Notes: generated from the letters alone by a model not told the origin. A stretch of DNA of 64,000 bases from Hyposmocoma kahamanoa (GCF_003589595.1 NW_020654810.1:10331473-10395472), one strand, 5' to 3'. Counted from the stretch's first letter, positions 11,231 to 24,694 are shown. Numbers and translations: made by a program.

Positions 11231-12924
11231 TCGCTTTCCGTTAACCGATATCAACAAAACTTAGCACATAAATCCAATGAAAATAAAATGTTATAGTTGC
11301 TTAGAGCTGATCTGATGATGGACTTGGCACACAGATGAGAGGAACTCCTCAACAGTGCATATCAGTTACCTTGTGTTTGGGCTCATAAGATTCGTTTTGA
11401 GAAGGACTTCCAAATGCATTTCAGTTATCGTTGTTGAGACCGCGTCAGGCAACGAACACAGCGAAAGCGCATAGGTAAGCAAACTTTTGAGATTGTTTTT
11501 TTTTTAATAAAAATGTAAGTATTTATTTATTTATTCACACCAATTTCTAAAACGAGCCCAGTGCTAAGAGTTATCTTATTTCCCATTGATTATGATTTTC
11601 CTCAACATATTGCTTGCCTACATTTTTTATAACAACGTAAGTTTCTACTAATCATCATATTCATCACAGGCCTTTCCCAAATCGTCATATTCCAAATGAA
11701 TGTTTAACGAAGTTGCGCACAACCTCAAGTCGAATACTGAAACAGACTCATGCGCAGGTATAACATTAGAATAGAGTTAATAGATACGTGTGTTTCCGAG
11801 CAATCACCCTGATTGAACAGAGTGGTATGCTGGACGAGCGCATCGAGTCTCGTGCGACAATTGTTAGGGACATCCGTGATGTCTCTTGTGATCTCTATCA
11901 AAGATCATACATTGATGTCTACTATTACCAATATTATCTATTTATTTTTTTATTGTGAGCGTTAAAAAATCTATTGAAAATTCATCCTTATGATGTTTAC
12001 TCAGTTTTTCGAGGCTTAATATATGGTGATTCTTGCTTTTTGTTTTGCTTCGTTATTTCCTATGTTGTTTTTACGCTATTAATAATTGCTATGAATTAGG
12101 TGTACGATAAATTTATATGGTCATCTGCAATTCGATAAAATTGCTCACACGTAACGTGTCTGTGCTTTTATTTAAACTAAACATAATGTACATATCCAAT
12201 TATGGGCCGACTTGTGTAATTCGTTCCTCTCAAGATTATTATTAAAAAATTTTCATTTTTCATCACGTATTCGTTGTTCAAGCTCTGAAAATACTACAGT
12301 ACCAACTGTTGTATGCCAACACGCCAGCAATACACAATAATCAATTTTAATTGTTGCAACCGTATTAAAGTGGCAAAAAGTGATAACAAATCTGTTCAGC
12401 AACGAGAGCACGCGGCGCTCTCATGTTCTTCCACGCATTATTTTACATTGACCCAAGTACTTGTCACTTCGTCACACCCAATTAAAATTAACTCGTGTTT
12501 AACCCCAATCTTTATGCAATCAATCATATTCGCGTAACAGAACATAGCATAAAGAGTCGCGTCAGATTCTTTGGTTACATGATGACGGTTTTGGTAGTTT
12601 GTTAACTACGCAAGGCTGATGCATGTTTAAATCTTTAACATATTTTAAAAAAATTATTAAAGCTGCAAAGGAGTGAATATGGCGAATCCATCTTGTTGAT
12701 ATCCGAGTATGGCTTCGTCCTGGGCTTATCAGCCCTTTGTCACTACGACCATTAACTGATCTATTGTTATTTAACACCCCAGTAACTGCAGAGTTCGTGG
12801 TGGTCAAAAATGTACAGCTTTGGAAAGTAATCATAAATTTATTTTGATGTTTGATGTGAAAAAAGGGGAAAGTAAAACAAGAATGTAAAGTATGTGAAAT
12901 GCGCTCTATGAGTACTTTAGTTAG

Positions 12925-13223
12925 AATCCGAATCCTTGTGAAAGAGTTCGTCCAGGGAAGTACTGCCACCTTATCTATTTCTGCCGCCAAGCAGTAATGT
13001 CAGCATTACCGTGTTCCGGTTCTGAAGGGTAAAGGTGCTGGTGAAATTACTTATGTCACACGGTGAAGGGAGCAGTGGCAGTGCGCTTCAGATCTTTGTG
13101 ATTTAAAGAGCTGAGTGTGAGTGTGAGTGAGAGAAAGAGCACTGCCACTGTTATAGAGAGGCGTGTAGGTTACCATCAAGCGAACGACTTGTTCATCCCG
13201 TCACTAGACATTGTAAAAAAAAA
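12925..13223 (+). repeat. Family A repeat
   Basis: A full-length copy runs from GTGAAAGAGTTCGTCCAGGG to CCCGTCACTAGACATTG. A GAGTGTGAGTGTGAGTGAGA expansion has grown inside the copy near 13110. The minus-strand open frame of 142 codons that covers it is an artefact of the repeat. Confidence 0.75.
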
Positions 13224-13867
13224 ATTAAAAATGCGAAAATAAAAATTAACAGTTCCCAAGACTGGGATAATACAACATCATCTGACTTTTTTCCCACGTT
13301 TAATATTTTTGTATTTAATAACTACAATACCGTAATTTGTATTATAAATCACAGTGATAATAAATAATATTTGTATTAAACCACGCCACCATTCAATTGC
13401 AATATCAAACTTTCTCAATATTGCCACACTAGGATTATGTAAGAAATAATGACAAGTGAAACATAACATATCTCAGCATTTTAAGCAACGCTATGACGTA
13501 AATGTGACGTATGTAAACAAGTTTTCAAATGGCATAGCAAAACAATAATAATATTTTTGTGCATAGTAATGATTTGCCTAACAAAACACTAGGTACCAAT
13601 AATATACTCTTTTATATTTGTATTCAAATATACTTTAAAACAGAAGTTGTAATTACTGCACTTATTTTGATGCAATAGTAGAGAATCCTAATTCGCACGT
13701 GAAACCAAATACTGTCTTGTAACTGAAAATTGTGAAAGTAAGAAAACACAATTTGAAAATTTAAAAAATATTTATTGAAACTAATATATATATTCTCGTT
13801 TATAAATGGATAAATAATTAATTGTTGAGAATCTTGGCCCCCTTCTTTATTATAAAAAAATGATCAG

Positions 13868-14250
13868 TCATCAACAGCCTATCGTAGTCCACTGGTGGAC
13901 ATAAACGTCTCCCAATGCGCGCCATCTCGCTCGGTCCTCAGCTCGTTGCATCCATCTGCTGCCAGCAGCCCATCGCAAATCGTCACTCCATCTGACCGGG
14001 CGTCCTACACTACTTTTTCCGAGTCATGGTCTTCACTCAAGAACTCGCTTCCGCCATCGGTTATCGGTTCTTCGACAGATATGGTTAGTCCACTGCCACT
14101 TCAGCTTGCTTATTTCGACTAGCTATCACGACGTTCGAGACGTTATCCTACAGAGAACTAAGGTCGACGACCTTCGTTCCGTACCTTGTTCTTCAAAGAA
14201 ACTCCGAGCATAGCTCGCTCTATAGCTCCATTATTAAATATAAACAAGAC
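13868..14250 (-). pseudogene. RTE-like endonuclease/reverse transcriptase remnant (C-terminus)
   Basis: Read on the minus strand from 14250, the pieces 'ERAMLGVSLKNKVRNE', 'KLKWQWTNHICRRTDN', 'VGRPVRWSDDL' and 'RWMQRAEDRARWRALG' follow one another in the order seen at the C-terminus of RTE-type LINE proteins of Lepidoptera. Frameshifts and stops separate them, so the copy is dead. The assignment rests on the remembered family pattern. Confidence 0.65.
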
Positions 14251-14671
14251 TAATCTACTTAGAGTTTCTATAACGGATACTTCATGTGCAGATCACACAT
14301 ATATGCAACCGATGAGTTTAAACTATTTAGTGTAGAAGGCGTGTAAAGTCTATCGCATACAGGGTTATTTGCATTTTTTATTTATTATTATATTAATTAC
14401 TAACAACGTCGCAGGACTGTATTACTATCATCATACACGAAACCTTTTGTTTCATGACATTTAATAATTCATCAGATTTTATTCGTCGCCAGATAAAAAT
14501 ATGATAACTCTGTGCGGTAGCACAAAGCACGCGAGAGGCGTTGCTACACAATTTACTACCAAATAAAGCTCTAAAAAGTATCAGATGGTACAATAAAAAA
14601 TTTAATTTCTTTTTGATGAATTCATTACGTTTTGTAAAAAGTCAGGGAACAAAAGTTATTGTTTATGATGC

Positions 14672-14957
14672 TAGAAGAGTTCATCCAGGGAAGTACTGCA
14701 ATCTTACCTATTTCTGCCGCCAAGCAGTAATGTCAGCATTACTGTGTTCCGGTTTTGAAGGGAAGGGTGCTGGTGAAATTATAGGCACATGGGACTTGCC
14801 AACTTATGTCGCAGGATGACGGTCGCAGTGGCAGTGTCTTCAGATCTTTGCGATTTAAAGCTCTTGAGTGGCACTGCAACTGTTATGGACAGGCGTGTAA
14901 CTTACCATCACGTGCACATTTTGTTCGTCCCGTTACTTGATATTATAAAAAAATAAA
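14672..14957 (+). repeat. Family A repeat
   Basis: The copy is complete except for the first nucleotides and ends in TATTATAAAAAAATAAA. Compared with the other copies it is well preserved. Confidence 0.75.
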
Positions 14958-15751
14958 CGTATAATAATATAGTCATGCAAGATTGATAGTATATTTCCGA
15001 ATCGAAGATTACCCAAACTTAGATGAAACTAAGAAATAAATATTGACGATATACATATGTAGATAACATCACTTACAACATATTTTTATTCTTTTATTTT
15101 TCCTGTAGTTATCAGTATACCATTATTTTTATAATAATCAAAATCCCAGTCACTAGTCTAAGCAATTTCCTTATTTTTTTCCTTGAAATTCTCCAAGTGG
15201 CGTAGTAAACTCGAAGTCCAACCAGCTGGGGTCACAAAGCCCTATTGCATAATGCATTGGATCTCAGTGCGTTTACCCTGATACGTCTGCATGTTTAAAT
15301 TGTCCTTACTGAACGTTGCCCTCTACAGAACTCGTAGAATAAGTTTATACGAGATTATTTCAGCATTTATAATGAAAAGAATTGCGTGTTAGTGTACTGC
15401 GTAAGAGCTACCTCTTTCTTTATTTTAATAGTTGTGTTTTAAGGCGCGCATGGTTTTTTCCCTTAGGTTTGTGCATATTAAGGCCTTATTAGAATTAAAA
15501 ACAATAAGTATACCGCAATATTAACCAGAATTTAACATAGTAAAGCTTTAAACAACAACTTGACGTCTTTTGTTTAAAGTAAAAAAAATATCTAATGCAT
15601 TATTGACATTTCATAACAGTTCAAAACAAGAAAAGGTTCTTTAATATTAAAGAATTTAATATTAATTAAATTACATATGTATCATTTATTAAAGTTACAT
15701 AATTGAAAACTTAACTAAAAGTGCAGTTTTTAATTTAAACTCAATCATTAT

Positions 15752-16030
15752 CATCAACAACCCATTTATACGTCTCACTGTTGGGCACGGATCTTCTCTT
15801 AGGCGCAGGTTTAGGCCATAAAGTCCGCCACGCTAGCCGAATGCGGGACTTCACACGTTTTCCGAGGGTTGTGAATCTTCTTCGACGTGCAGGTTTCACC
15901 ACGATGTTTTCCTTCACCGAAAAGCTCATAATAAATTTCAAATTCAATTTCGCACATAAATTCCGAGAAACTCAGAGGCGCGAGCCCGGATTCGAACCCA
16001 CGGCCTCCAAACCATTAGGTTGCCACGGCT
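15752..16030 (-). repeat. SINE-like family S4, long copy
   Basis: On the plus strand it starts near the CTCACTGTTGGGCACGGA tail and ends in a reverse B-box-like stretch (GGATTCGAACCC) and the tRNA-like head. The body 'TTTTCCTTCACCGAAAAGCT' is shared with 33.7 kb. Confidence 0.7.
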
Positions 16031-16298
16031 TAAACTCAATCATACTAAAAATAACTTGCTTTAGAAGATCAAATGGTGAGATGATATTATTGATTAAATA
16101 CGCAGCCAATGTTATGCCGATCAAGATACATTTGTATTTCTATGTAGATAATACAGAATACCATATGTATTAACTTTAAAAAGTAATAAGTACCAGGATT
16201 TCGGTTTCGACTACCTATTTACAACCTTTGGAGTCGAAACCTTGGCCCGTGGGGTCCCAGTGCCCTTCTTCTGTATAAAATTTTATCTAAAAAATTAA

Positions 16299-16440
16299 TA
16301 GACTGTCTAGGAAACCCAAGGGCCGGCAGCTACCTTGCCGAACGCATTAGCATAGCCATACAAAGGGGGAACGCTGCCAGCATCTTGGGCATCTTGACGC
16401 AGGGACTCAATTTTATTCATATAATATAAAAATCCTATAT
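16299..16440 (+). pseudogene. Short reverse-transcriptase-like 3' fragment
   Basis: A short frame reads 'GNPRAGSYLAERISIAIQRG' followed by NAASILG. This pattern is seen near the end of a widespread lepidopteran retroelement protein. It runs into AT-rich 3' sequence. It is too short to place in a clade. Confidence 0.4.
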
Positions 16441-16736
16441 ATTATCAAAATAAAAAATATAGTTCAAACTTAAGTGTAAATATTTTACATTACGACGTAG
16501 AGAAAAAGAAAAAAATTAAAAATCTTATACGAAATAGCATAAAGTATATAAATATCTATTTAAAAATTGTCTCATTGATACAAGTATCACATATCAATTA
16601 GCAATGTGCACCTATATTCCGAACAACCACTTTAAAATTAGTATCCTTTAAAATTAGTATCAATACTTACAAACAAAACTGTAATCGGGACTAGAGAGTT
16701 CATTAGCTGTGTCTCTGTCTTACACCTACAAGTTTT

Positions 16737-16737
<1 letters not shown>

Positions 16738-16776
<39 letters not shown>

Positions 16777-16980
16777 CGCACACACTCAACATAGCCCCGC
16801 CTAGGGAAACCCTGTGTCGCGGGTACCATGGATACACAGATAGACAACCACAAATTACACCCAAACTCACGAGAGAAATAAATGTAGGCCATACAAACAT
16901 TTCTCCCGGCCCGGGAGTCGAACCTGGGACCTCTACGTGGCAGTCCGACATGGTAACCGTTCGGCCACGGAGGCAGTTAA
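16738..16980 (-). repeat. SINE-like family S1 with (AAAT)n tail
   Basis: The head on the minus strand reads TGCCTCCGTGGCCGAACGG with a B-box-like GGTTCGACTCCC, and the body ends 'GTGTGTGCGTT'. The tail is a clean run of about ten AAAT units (16738-16775), typical of SINE tails that grow by slippage. Confidence 0.75.
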
Positions 16981-17734
16981 GTTACACAGTGAGAACAGTG
17001 AAATAAGATGAGGAAAACACTAAGAGATTCCGCTATATTATTAATAAACAATTAAACATTAATCAGACCCGCCTTCTGTACCAAATTACTGACATAGTTG
17101 GTTTTGTCACGTACACGTTGAATTTCAAATTTAATGGGAGCATCAATCATTAAAAAATCACACTGGCCCTAATGTCTATCTGCAATCAATTTAATCTTGT
17201 GGATGTAAGAATTATTGATGCCATTATCATTAGTTATTGACGTACATGTATCGGCAAGCGTATCACACTGGGCGGTTTTATACAATATCTTTTACCAAAT
17301 AATGAATACTGAATATACTTTTTCTTGAAATGGAATCAGAAATGAAACAAATATTAAATGATGACAATGTGTGACCAATCTTTAATAACCATTGTATCGC
17401 AACATATCGAGACACGTCAATACAAAATTATTCGTATCTAATCTGAGAATAAGGTCAAAACAGTAACATTTTTTAATTTCCTGACGACAGACACACATGA
17501 ATTAATATGGAATTAGTCACGAATTACTCGCGCGGTGTCATTTTACATAAATTATTTCAGTAAGTAATTAAACGAATTAATTAAACTTACATCGACACCT
17601 ACTCAATACCGATCCACAAATGGTTAGTACGGTCATAATGGTGCCGCCATAAGTAAAGTTCTTAGAACGCTCTAAGCGGCCTTCATAATGGGCATAAATA
17701 TAAAACAGTAGAAAAAAAAATCATGAGGAAGGAA

Positions 17735-18518
17735 GGGTCCGTTCGTTTTGCCTCCGTTTTCTGTTGACCGTGTTTTGTTTCAACCGGATCCACAAAATTC
17801 TATACCAATTATTTTTTGTCAGATACAACATTTACATTAAGTATGTTTACAATCGAAACGTTTAAGAACTTATTCACCTATGTAAGTATAATACAATTAT
17901 GTCTGTCACCTCATATTTTTGTTTCAATTGTTGGTAATTATTGCCTATGGATGTTAAAAAAACAAACTTGTTTTTATAAAAACAATTATTGTGGAATTAA
18001 ATAGGCCAGTTAAAAGCATATTTTGAGTTAAGTATCCTTTAAAAATAAATGAATAAATAAATAAAAAATTAATAAATATATATATAAATAAATAAATGAA
18101 TTAATAAATAAAAACTCTTTCAAGTGTATTTTATTTTAAGATATTAGTGCGACAAAATGTGTTCATGTTATTTCAAATCATTTTCATAGAAGATAAATGT
18201 TTTATATTTTAGTAAAAATTTTGTTGTCTACCAGTAAATTTAATTAAAAATTGAAACTACTTTTCCGGATTTAAATCGCGTATATTTGTTTTTTCAAACA
18301 AACCGACGTTTCGGGCCCTTTACAGGTCCCATGGTCACGGTTGACTGTTGTGGCGATTTAAATCCGGAAAAATAGTTTCATTTCCTATGTGTAACAATCG
18401 CGAAAACCTAAGAACTCGATAATTAAAAATTGTTTTCAATTTCATTTATCCTAAATAACCTGAATCGGGTGCAAACAAAACGGGTGCAAAAGAAACAGGG
18501 GGCATAACGAACGGACCC
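17735..18518. mobile_element. TIR-bounded element, hAT-like, with nested family F repeat
   Basis: The ends are inverted copies over about 60 nt. The left end begins GGGTCCGTTCGTTTTGCC and the right end on the minus strand begins GGGTCCGTTCGTTATGCC. The flanking 8-mers GGAAGGAA and AGAAGGAA agree at seven of eight positions. The interior is AT-rich, with AATA microsatellites and a family F copy at 18252-18420. No transposase frame is left. Confidence 0.55.
18252..18420 (-). repeat. Family F repeat with hammerhead-like fold
   Basis: CCGGATTTAAATCGC and GCGATTTAAATCCGG enclose a GC-rich core. On the minus strand the core can form a stem of GGG/CCC plus CC/GG around a six-nt loop, directly followed by GAAACGTC (18307-18330 region). 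Related copies lie at 46.75-46.91 and 51.55-51.75 kb. The copy near 46.8 kb follows a Penelope-like ORF, so family F may be terminal-repeat sequence of such elements. Confidence 0.5.
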
Positions 18519-19847
18519 AGAAGGAAAGAGAGCCACATTTCGAATTATATTTTTTTATTAACAGTTATATTATAACAATAAATTATTGGGGCATGTGAGC
18601 TAATTTCACAATAAAATTATAAGAGAATACAAAAGCAACGTAAAAACAGAGAAATAAGAATTTGAAAATATTTCTAAATGTAAAAAAAGAAATGCAAACA
18701 TTCAAATTTATACAAGAGAAAAAGGTTCTCGAACAGTATATGATACTGCTCAAGAACTGATTCATTACATAAAAAAAAATAGGTTTTTTGAAATTTGTAA
18801 GGCGAGTGCAAAAATATGTCATTAACCCTGCTATGACCGATAGGGACACAGGATATAAACGTAACAACAGTCTTGCGAAATGGTGGCACTAAAGGTATAA
18901 TATACCTTGGGTATCTAAAAGCGAATTCCGAAGTAAAATTTAGTGAACAATCGTGGACTAGTCTATGGGCGTACGCAAAATTTTATACAATTATATCCCG
19001 TCCCCTCTCTTTGCAAACGATAACGTTTTGAAAAGCTTAAAGCCTTTTTGAGTAAAACCACAAAGTTCTGACTAATACCACTGGGTTCGCTAAGTGCCAT
19101 AGAAATCCCTTTTTTTTACTCATTCAAGTCTCAACATGTGGTAAGCCTAATGGGGTCGCCTGGATAAAGTATCCCATTACACTGCCAACCACGCTTATTA
19201 TAGATCAGTATTTTTGTAGTAAGAAAGAGCAATATCATTCCGTTCCTTACAACAAAACCCAGAGGTTTAGGAGGAATTCTTAGTAACATTTTCGACATAT
19301 TATGTGATGTAAGAAAAAGAGCTAGGTATATTCTGTTAATCTAGTATGTAATATAATATTCTTCGAACTCATTTATGTGCGATTACTGTATGTTGTTCGG
19401 ACTTTCCTACAAACAGAATCAAGTAAAAACAGCTAAAGTTAATGATGTGTTCAGTTGAATGCAGAAACGCATCAAGGAATGTAAGCCACTAACGTCATAT
19501 TTTGCAGGCGGATTGACGAACATCGTTAAGCTGCAACCCAATACAACCAGTTGAACGTTTTGGTGCACTTGCGTATAATGGAGTAAACCATTAGCTAAGC
19601 AGCACGCGCCAATACCACCCACCGAAAGCCTACGTGACGGCAGTCAGGACCAACATCAGAGCTAATTGCAACTTAATTAAATTACCGGTTTTTTTAATTA
19701 ATTGATGAATAATGACTAACTAATCATCTCAACAGGTCAATTAACGATTTCTACATACAAAACCTTCAACTTTTGTTACTCATACAACACTGTTTGAAGA
19801 AATCTATGACGTACGTGTTGCCTGATAATGTTATGGATTATTTTTAA

Positions 19848-20077
19848 CCGACTTCGAAAAAAGAAGCAGGTTCTCAATTCGACAGTATGTTTTTTTTTGT
19901 ATGTATGTTACGCGATAACTCGTGAACCGATTTTGATAATTCTTTTTTTGTTGGAAAGAAGGTACCACAGATGGGGTCCCATTTAAATTTTAAGAAAATA
20001 TTCCACCTCTAAGGGTGGCAAACCAGGGGATTATGACTTTTGAAGTCAGTTTTTTAGTACTCTGTACTGTTCTTAGT
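19848..20077 (+). repeat. Family B element, most complete copy
   Basis: It runs from TTAACCGACTTCGAAAAAAG to GAAGTCAGTTTTTTAGTAC, so AACCGACTTC occurs at one end and its inverse (GAAGTCAGTT) at the other. The inside has 'GATAACTCGTGAACCGATTT' and 'CCACCTCTAAGGGTGGCAAA'; the latter is itself a small hairpin. Confidence 0.7.
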
Positions 20078-20575
20078 GAATGTATCTCCAAAATATTTTC
20101 TTCGTTCCGATAGGTACGTTCTACTCCATTGCCTGTGTACAACCCATTAAGTGTCGTGTATTTTTCAAATTATACAGTAACGCCTGATCAACTAATTAAC
20201 AATTGACGTCAGCGCCTACGAACTCAAACAACGACTCTCTGAATTGTTTAAGTTACCTAAACAAACACGTAGTAAATGAGAATAAAATATTATTCTACTG
20301 CAAATAACTGTTTTTAGGTAATTTATTGTGAATTTATGTTATATTGGTGTCTCATAATGCAAAATTACTCTTCCCCTTCAAAATTATTTATCTTGTTCTG
20401 ATCTACTGTAACACTACGTGAGCTGGTGCCGGCAAAACTCGCTTGAATCACCTGAATAATATCAGGAATGTGATCAACGGACTTCACTTAAGGTTTGCAC
20501 AAATTAAACCCTGTGTTCCCTCTACCAACATTATGAAGTTTTTAAAGTCCACTGGTTGCTAGTAGTAGTTTAAGT

Positions 20576-20880
20576 AGCAGTAGAGCTCCCTGTGAAAGAG
20601 TTCGTCAAGGCAAGTACCTTCTGCCATTTCACCTATACCTGCCGCCAAGTAATAATTTAAGCATTACCTACTGCCTTTCGGTTTTGAATGGTAAGGGTGC
20701 TGGTAAAATTACAGGCACATGACACTTTTCAACTTATGTCTCAGGGTGATGGCGCAGTAGGTACGCGCGATTTAAAGCTCTGAGGGACACCGCAACTGCT
20801 ATGAACAGGCGCTAGGCGTGTCGCTTACTACCAGGCGCACAACTTGTTTGTTTCGCCCCGTCACTAGTTATTATAAAAAT
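20576..20880 (+). repeat. Family A repeat
   Basis: A near full-length but more diverged copy, ending CGTCACTAGTTATTATAAAAA. Confidence 0.7.
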
Positions 20881-22800
20881 TTCAAAAAAAAATCGCTCAT
20901 TCTTTGTACTCCACACTTTGAAGATAGCATAAAACTAGCTTTAGCGACAATTTTTTTTTTCTTCAGCCATGTATGTATAATTCCATCCATCGAATATAAA
21001 GCCGGGCGGGGCCATTGCTGGTCGGTAACGTCAAAGGCGCGGCCTATGCTTTCGATACAAATCCGACCACGCGCCGCCACGCGCGTCGAATGAGGCCGCC
21101 CATACACGCGTTTGACATTATGGATCGTGAGAACGCACCATTAGACTTACACTCTCTTCTTAAAAACAGATTTGGTAAGACAGTAACAACTTGATTACAA
21201 AAGTTTGACCACAACGAAATAAGAAACAGAAGCCCTCAAATAAGAACTACTTTTGCTCAGTCTCTTTAAAAATACACTCTCCTTCATACAAATACAAACC
21301 ACAAGCGCGCACGGACGCACACACATGTGCACGCAAGCACACACCACCCTCCAGTAACTCTTCCCCATATTGATCAAATGATGACACATACATAAAAAGT
21401 ACATAACTCACTATGTCGTTAGTAATTTATTACCTACTGCTTTTATAAAATAGCTTGTTAATTTTATATTCATTACATTCTAAATTTCCAATACTTTAAC
21501 CGTTCTATTGTTAAAATACATGAAGATCTTTTGGCATCCTCAAGATGGTGCCTATGCAATAATGCAAATTTGTACTTACTTACCTACTTACCCACCTACC
21601 GTAGCCGCTGCCTTTAGCTCAGAGAATTCCATTTTAATGAGCGGCTGTACCTACTCTATAAGCACCAGCCTTCTACTAAACAGCTTGCAATATTTAGTGC
21701 TTACCATTCGCGTAAGTGTATTGTATTTATTGTAAGGCTTTTTGAAATAATAAATTATTAATATTATTAAAAAATAAATAGGTAATTAAATTCCTAGTTA
21801 CTATCCACCTCCAACAATAGTATTGAACTGGCATATACGCCTGGCAAAGGATACACTACAAAGTATCTGTTGTGCAAAATAAAACACTGTTGCCTTTATT
21901 AACTTTACAGGCGGAACACACATTGACAAAGAAAGAAATCTTTTGTTAGTCAATGATGCATTTTATGCACAGATTTCTGTAATTATATGGGTTTGTAATT
22001 TATATTATTAATGCAAGTTATTGTTATTGAAATACCGTTACTTGGTATTTATGTGTTATTAATCCATCGAAAAAAAACATGACGTTATTTAAATTGTTAT
22101 TTCGATGTTAAAAATAACCATAAAATAACATACGCGTAAAATAATATCACATACAGATAAAAATCTTGAAACACGTTTATTTGGAGTTATGAAACCTAAA
22201 ATAAGCTTTAACCCAAAAAATTTTGTTTTGACCTATTATCATATCTATTATAAAAACAACATTCAGATAAATTTAATGCAACGACTTGATGACCATTTCG
22301 CTGCAGTATACATATAATAATAGTGAAAAGAACATTACATTGAATTCCTTCTTTATTAGTCTAGTTTTGAACTTTAATGACAAACATGTTTCGAGTTGCG
22401 TGGTATGTGTGATGAAAAATGTTCGAAACCAAAGTGTACGGGTACGTCTATTTTTAATATTAATTTCAAATAATAGTATAAGCATTATCTGCTACTTTAG
22501 TACACTTGTATTGCGTTAACTTGTTTAGTACAAAGCGCAACAAAAAGATCGACGTTATTTCAGATGGTCATCGTACTCACGATTTGCACTTGTTAAAATG
22601 TTTTTAGAAAAATATTTCGCAAGAATATTGGTTACCAATTCAAACTGTTTGCTATCAATCGGGTTTTTGTAAGACAATAAGTTTTTAATCTAAAAAAGAT
22701 ATTCGTGCATTATTTACGAGTAAGTTAGGTTAGTAATAAGTGATTACAATCACTACAACCATGATCCTTTTTAAAATTATAGTTGAAAGTTTTCACAACA
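20880..22800. other. Mostly unassigned stretch
   Basis: A GC-rich patch at about 21000-21110 (CGCGCCGCCACGCGCGTCG) stands out. The rest is AT-rich with a CA-rich low-complexity piece near 21300. No gene is visible. Confidence 0.4.
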
Positions 22801-23010
22801 GGGGCAACGCTGCAGGAACGTATTTAAGTCCATGCGCAATGCGTATCAGAGCTGTTATACCATGCGCACGCGCACGCCGCGACGGCGGCGCTCGTTGGAC
22901 GCTTACGGCTGGTAGGTAGGTATTGGTGGCATTGCGGTCACATGACCATTGACGTCAATACTGACCTCTGCCAGCAACACGCCTGCCTCCTGCCGCCTTA
23001 TCTCCGCCAA
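22800..23010 (+). promoter_or_regulatory. Possible promoter with TATA-like box and GC-rich leader
   Basis: In an AT-rich neighbourhood, TATTTAAG (about 22819-22826) is followed some 25-30 nt later by TCAGAGC, an initiator-like sequence. A GC-rich leader follows and then CTGGTAGGT, which could serve as a splice donor near 22911. A palindromic TTGACGTCAA site (CRE-like) lies near 22950. No coding exon is attached, so this may be a non-coding first exon or chance. Confidence 0.25.
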
Positions 23011-24585
23011 AATACCCTACACAGCGACTAAAGCATACCACTCGATTGCCTTATAGACTCACAATACATACTCGGATTACAACACGACCATGTTTCATGT
23101 ACAAAAGTAATGAGCACAGACAAACAAAGGAACGTTTGAATTAATTTGTAGGACGGCATTATCTCGAAAAACTATTGTAAAACTTTGAATAATTGCAAGA
23201 AGGATGTTATTAACGTCGTCCTCAAAGTTTTATTTGAGGACAAATACAATAAGTTTTTGTCATTTAAGTAAATAATGAATACTGTAATCAGGTCAATGCC
23301 ACTTATGTTTTTTGTACTGTATTATGTATATTTTCTAAAACGGTTAATTTTAAATAGACAAACGGATAATTATAAAAAATGTGTACTTATATAATTCAAT
23401 AACTGATACAAAGTTATGGTGTAATAAACTGATGGTGTATAAAAACAAAAAGAAAATGTTTGACGTCATGGAAGACATCCTGGCTAGTCAAATGAGTTTT
23501 ACGAGTGTCAACAGGTTATTTATCACACGTTCCTCATTTCACTGTTATGGGTCTCGGCTGCTATTTAAAGAAAAGTCCAAAAGCAGAAATCTTTTAGACG
23601 ATGATAAAACTAAATTGGAACCATGTACTTATTACTACTCAATACTAATATTGTTCGTGTCTACATATATTTTGTGAAAACGTCAATTATCGTCTTCATC
23701 ATCATCTTTAAGTGGAATACGTTGAGTGCTGAATATCATAAGCAACTGCTATTAATCCTAATGATAGCGACGTATCTATTAAGATTGGTTTGTTGAACCG
23801 TTGTCCGCTACGCTGACCCGAAGAACTATGTGAACATTCTTCAACAGTAGGTTTGCTGAAGCATGTAATAAACTAAACTGCATTTAACTTAAAAAGACTC
23901 CCTGGTGTAAGCCCTCCGATTGATCCATAACAGGGTCTACTACATAGTAAGCAAATGATCTCCCACCCAGGCCATACTCGTAAATGATCTTGGCCTCCTG
24001 CAATATTACATCATAAAATAAGGTACGAGTAGAGATGTATAAATATATAATAATCGTATTACAATGGAAAAATTTGTAGCAACTGTCTCAGATTTGTTTC
24101 TTAATTCAGAAAAATTCTGACCCAAAATGCAAAACGCAAACTTCTTACTAATAATCTTATTCATACATTTGACGATCACGTTGCCGAGGACTAATCAGAA
24201 TCTTCAAATCACGCTGAATATTGTAATTGATTCCTAACACACGTTGTGAACGTGAGGACAGTGATCAGAGATTGGCGATTGGTGAGATTGGCGGATTTGA
24301 AAATTGTTTTCTATTAAAAAATGCACGTGAAACTGTTCACTATTAATATGTTTTCACATTGTTAGTAAATCAGTGTTCTGCTGATGAAATGTCACGCATA
24401 ATTGTATCAAGGTAGTTATTGCACCAGGAGGGCATTATAATCCCACTAAAACATAAATGCAAGAGGGACCAAGTTTGATACATAAAGCAATCGAGTTTAT
24501 CCATGTAATAGATTAAAAATTAAAAGATCTAAGAGAAATTATTTGATTACTCTCATCTGCTTGATGATTTTACAAAACGGGTACA

Positions 24586-24694
24586 GTCAAGAGCACGTCG
24601 AGCTTGACACTTTGTACTTTGGACCGTTCTTATCGTAAGCGGCATACAGTTGGATTTAAATCTTAAGTGTCAAGCTTGACGTGCTCTTGACCCT
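24586..24694. mobile_element. Small palindromic MITE
   Basis: Inverted arms of about 26 nt start GTCAAGAGCACGTCGAGC on the left and, on the minus strand, GTCAAGAGCACGTCAAGC on the right. The middle ('GTTCTTATCGTAAGCGGCAT') resembles the sequence near 62590, so at least two related copies exist. Confidence 0.6.

Noticed and set aside
12562..12990. Minus-strand frame of 142 codons
   Set aside because: It covers a family A repeat; similar short frames appear over other copies at 8.75, 27.8 and 34.0 kb without conserved protein.
23381..23677. Plus-strand frame of 98 codons
   Set aside because: Composition is that of random AT-rich sequence and no splice partner or motif is visible.
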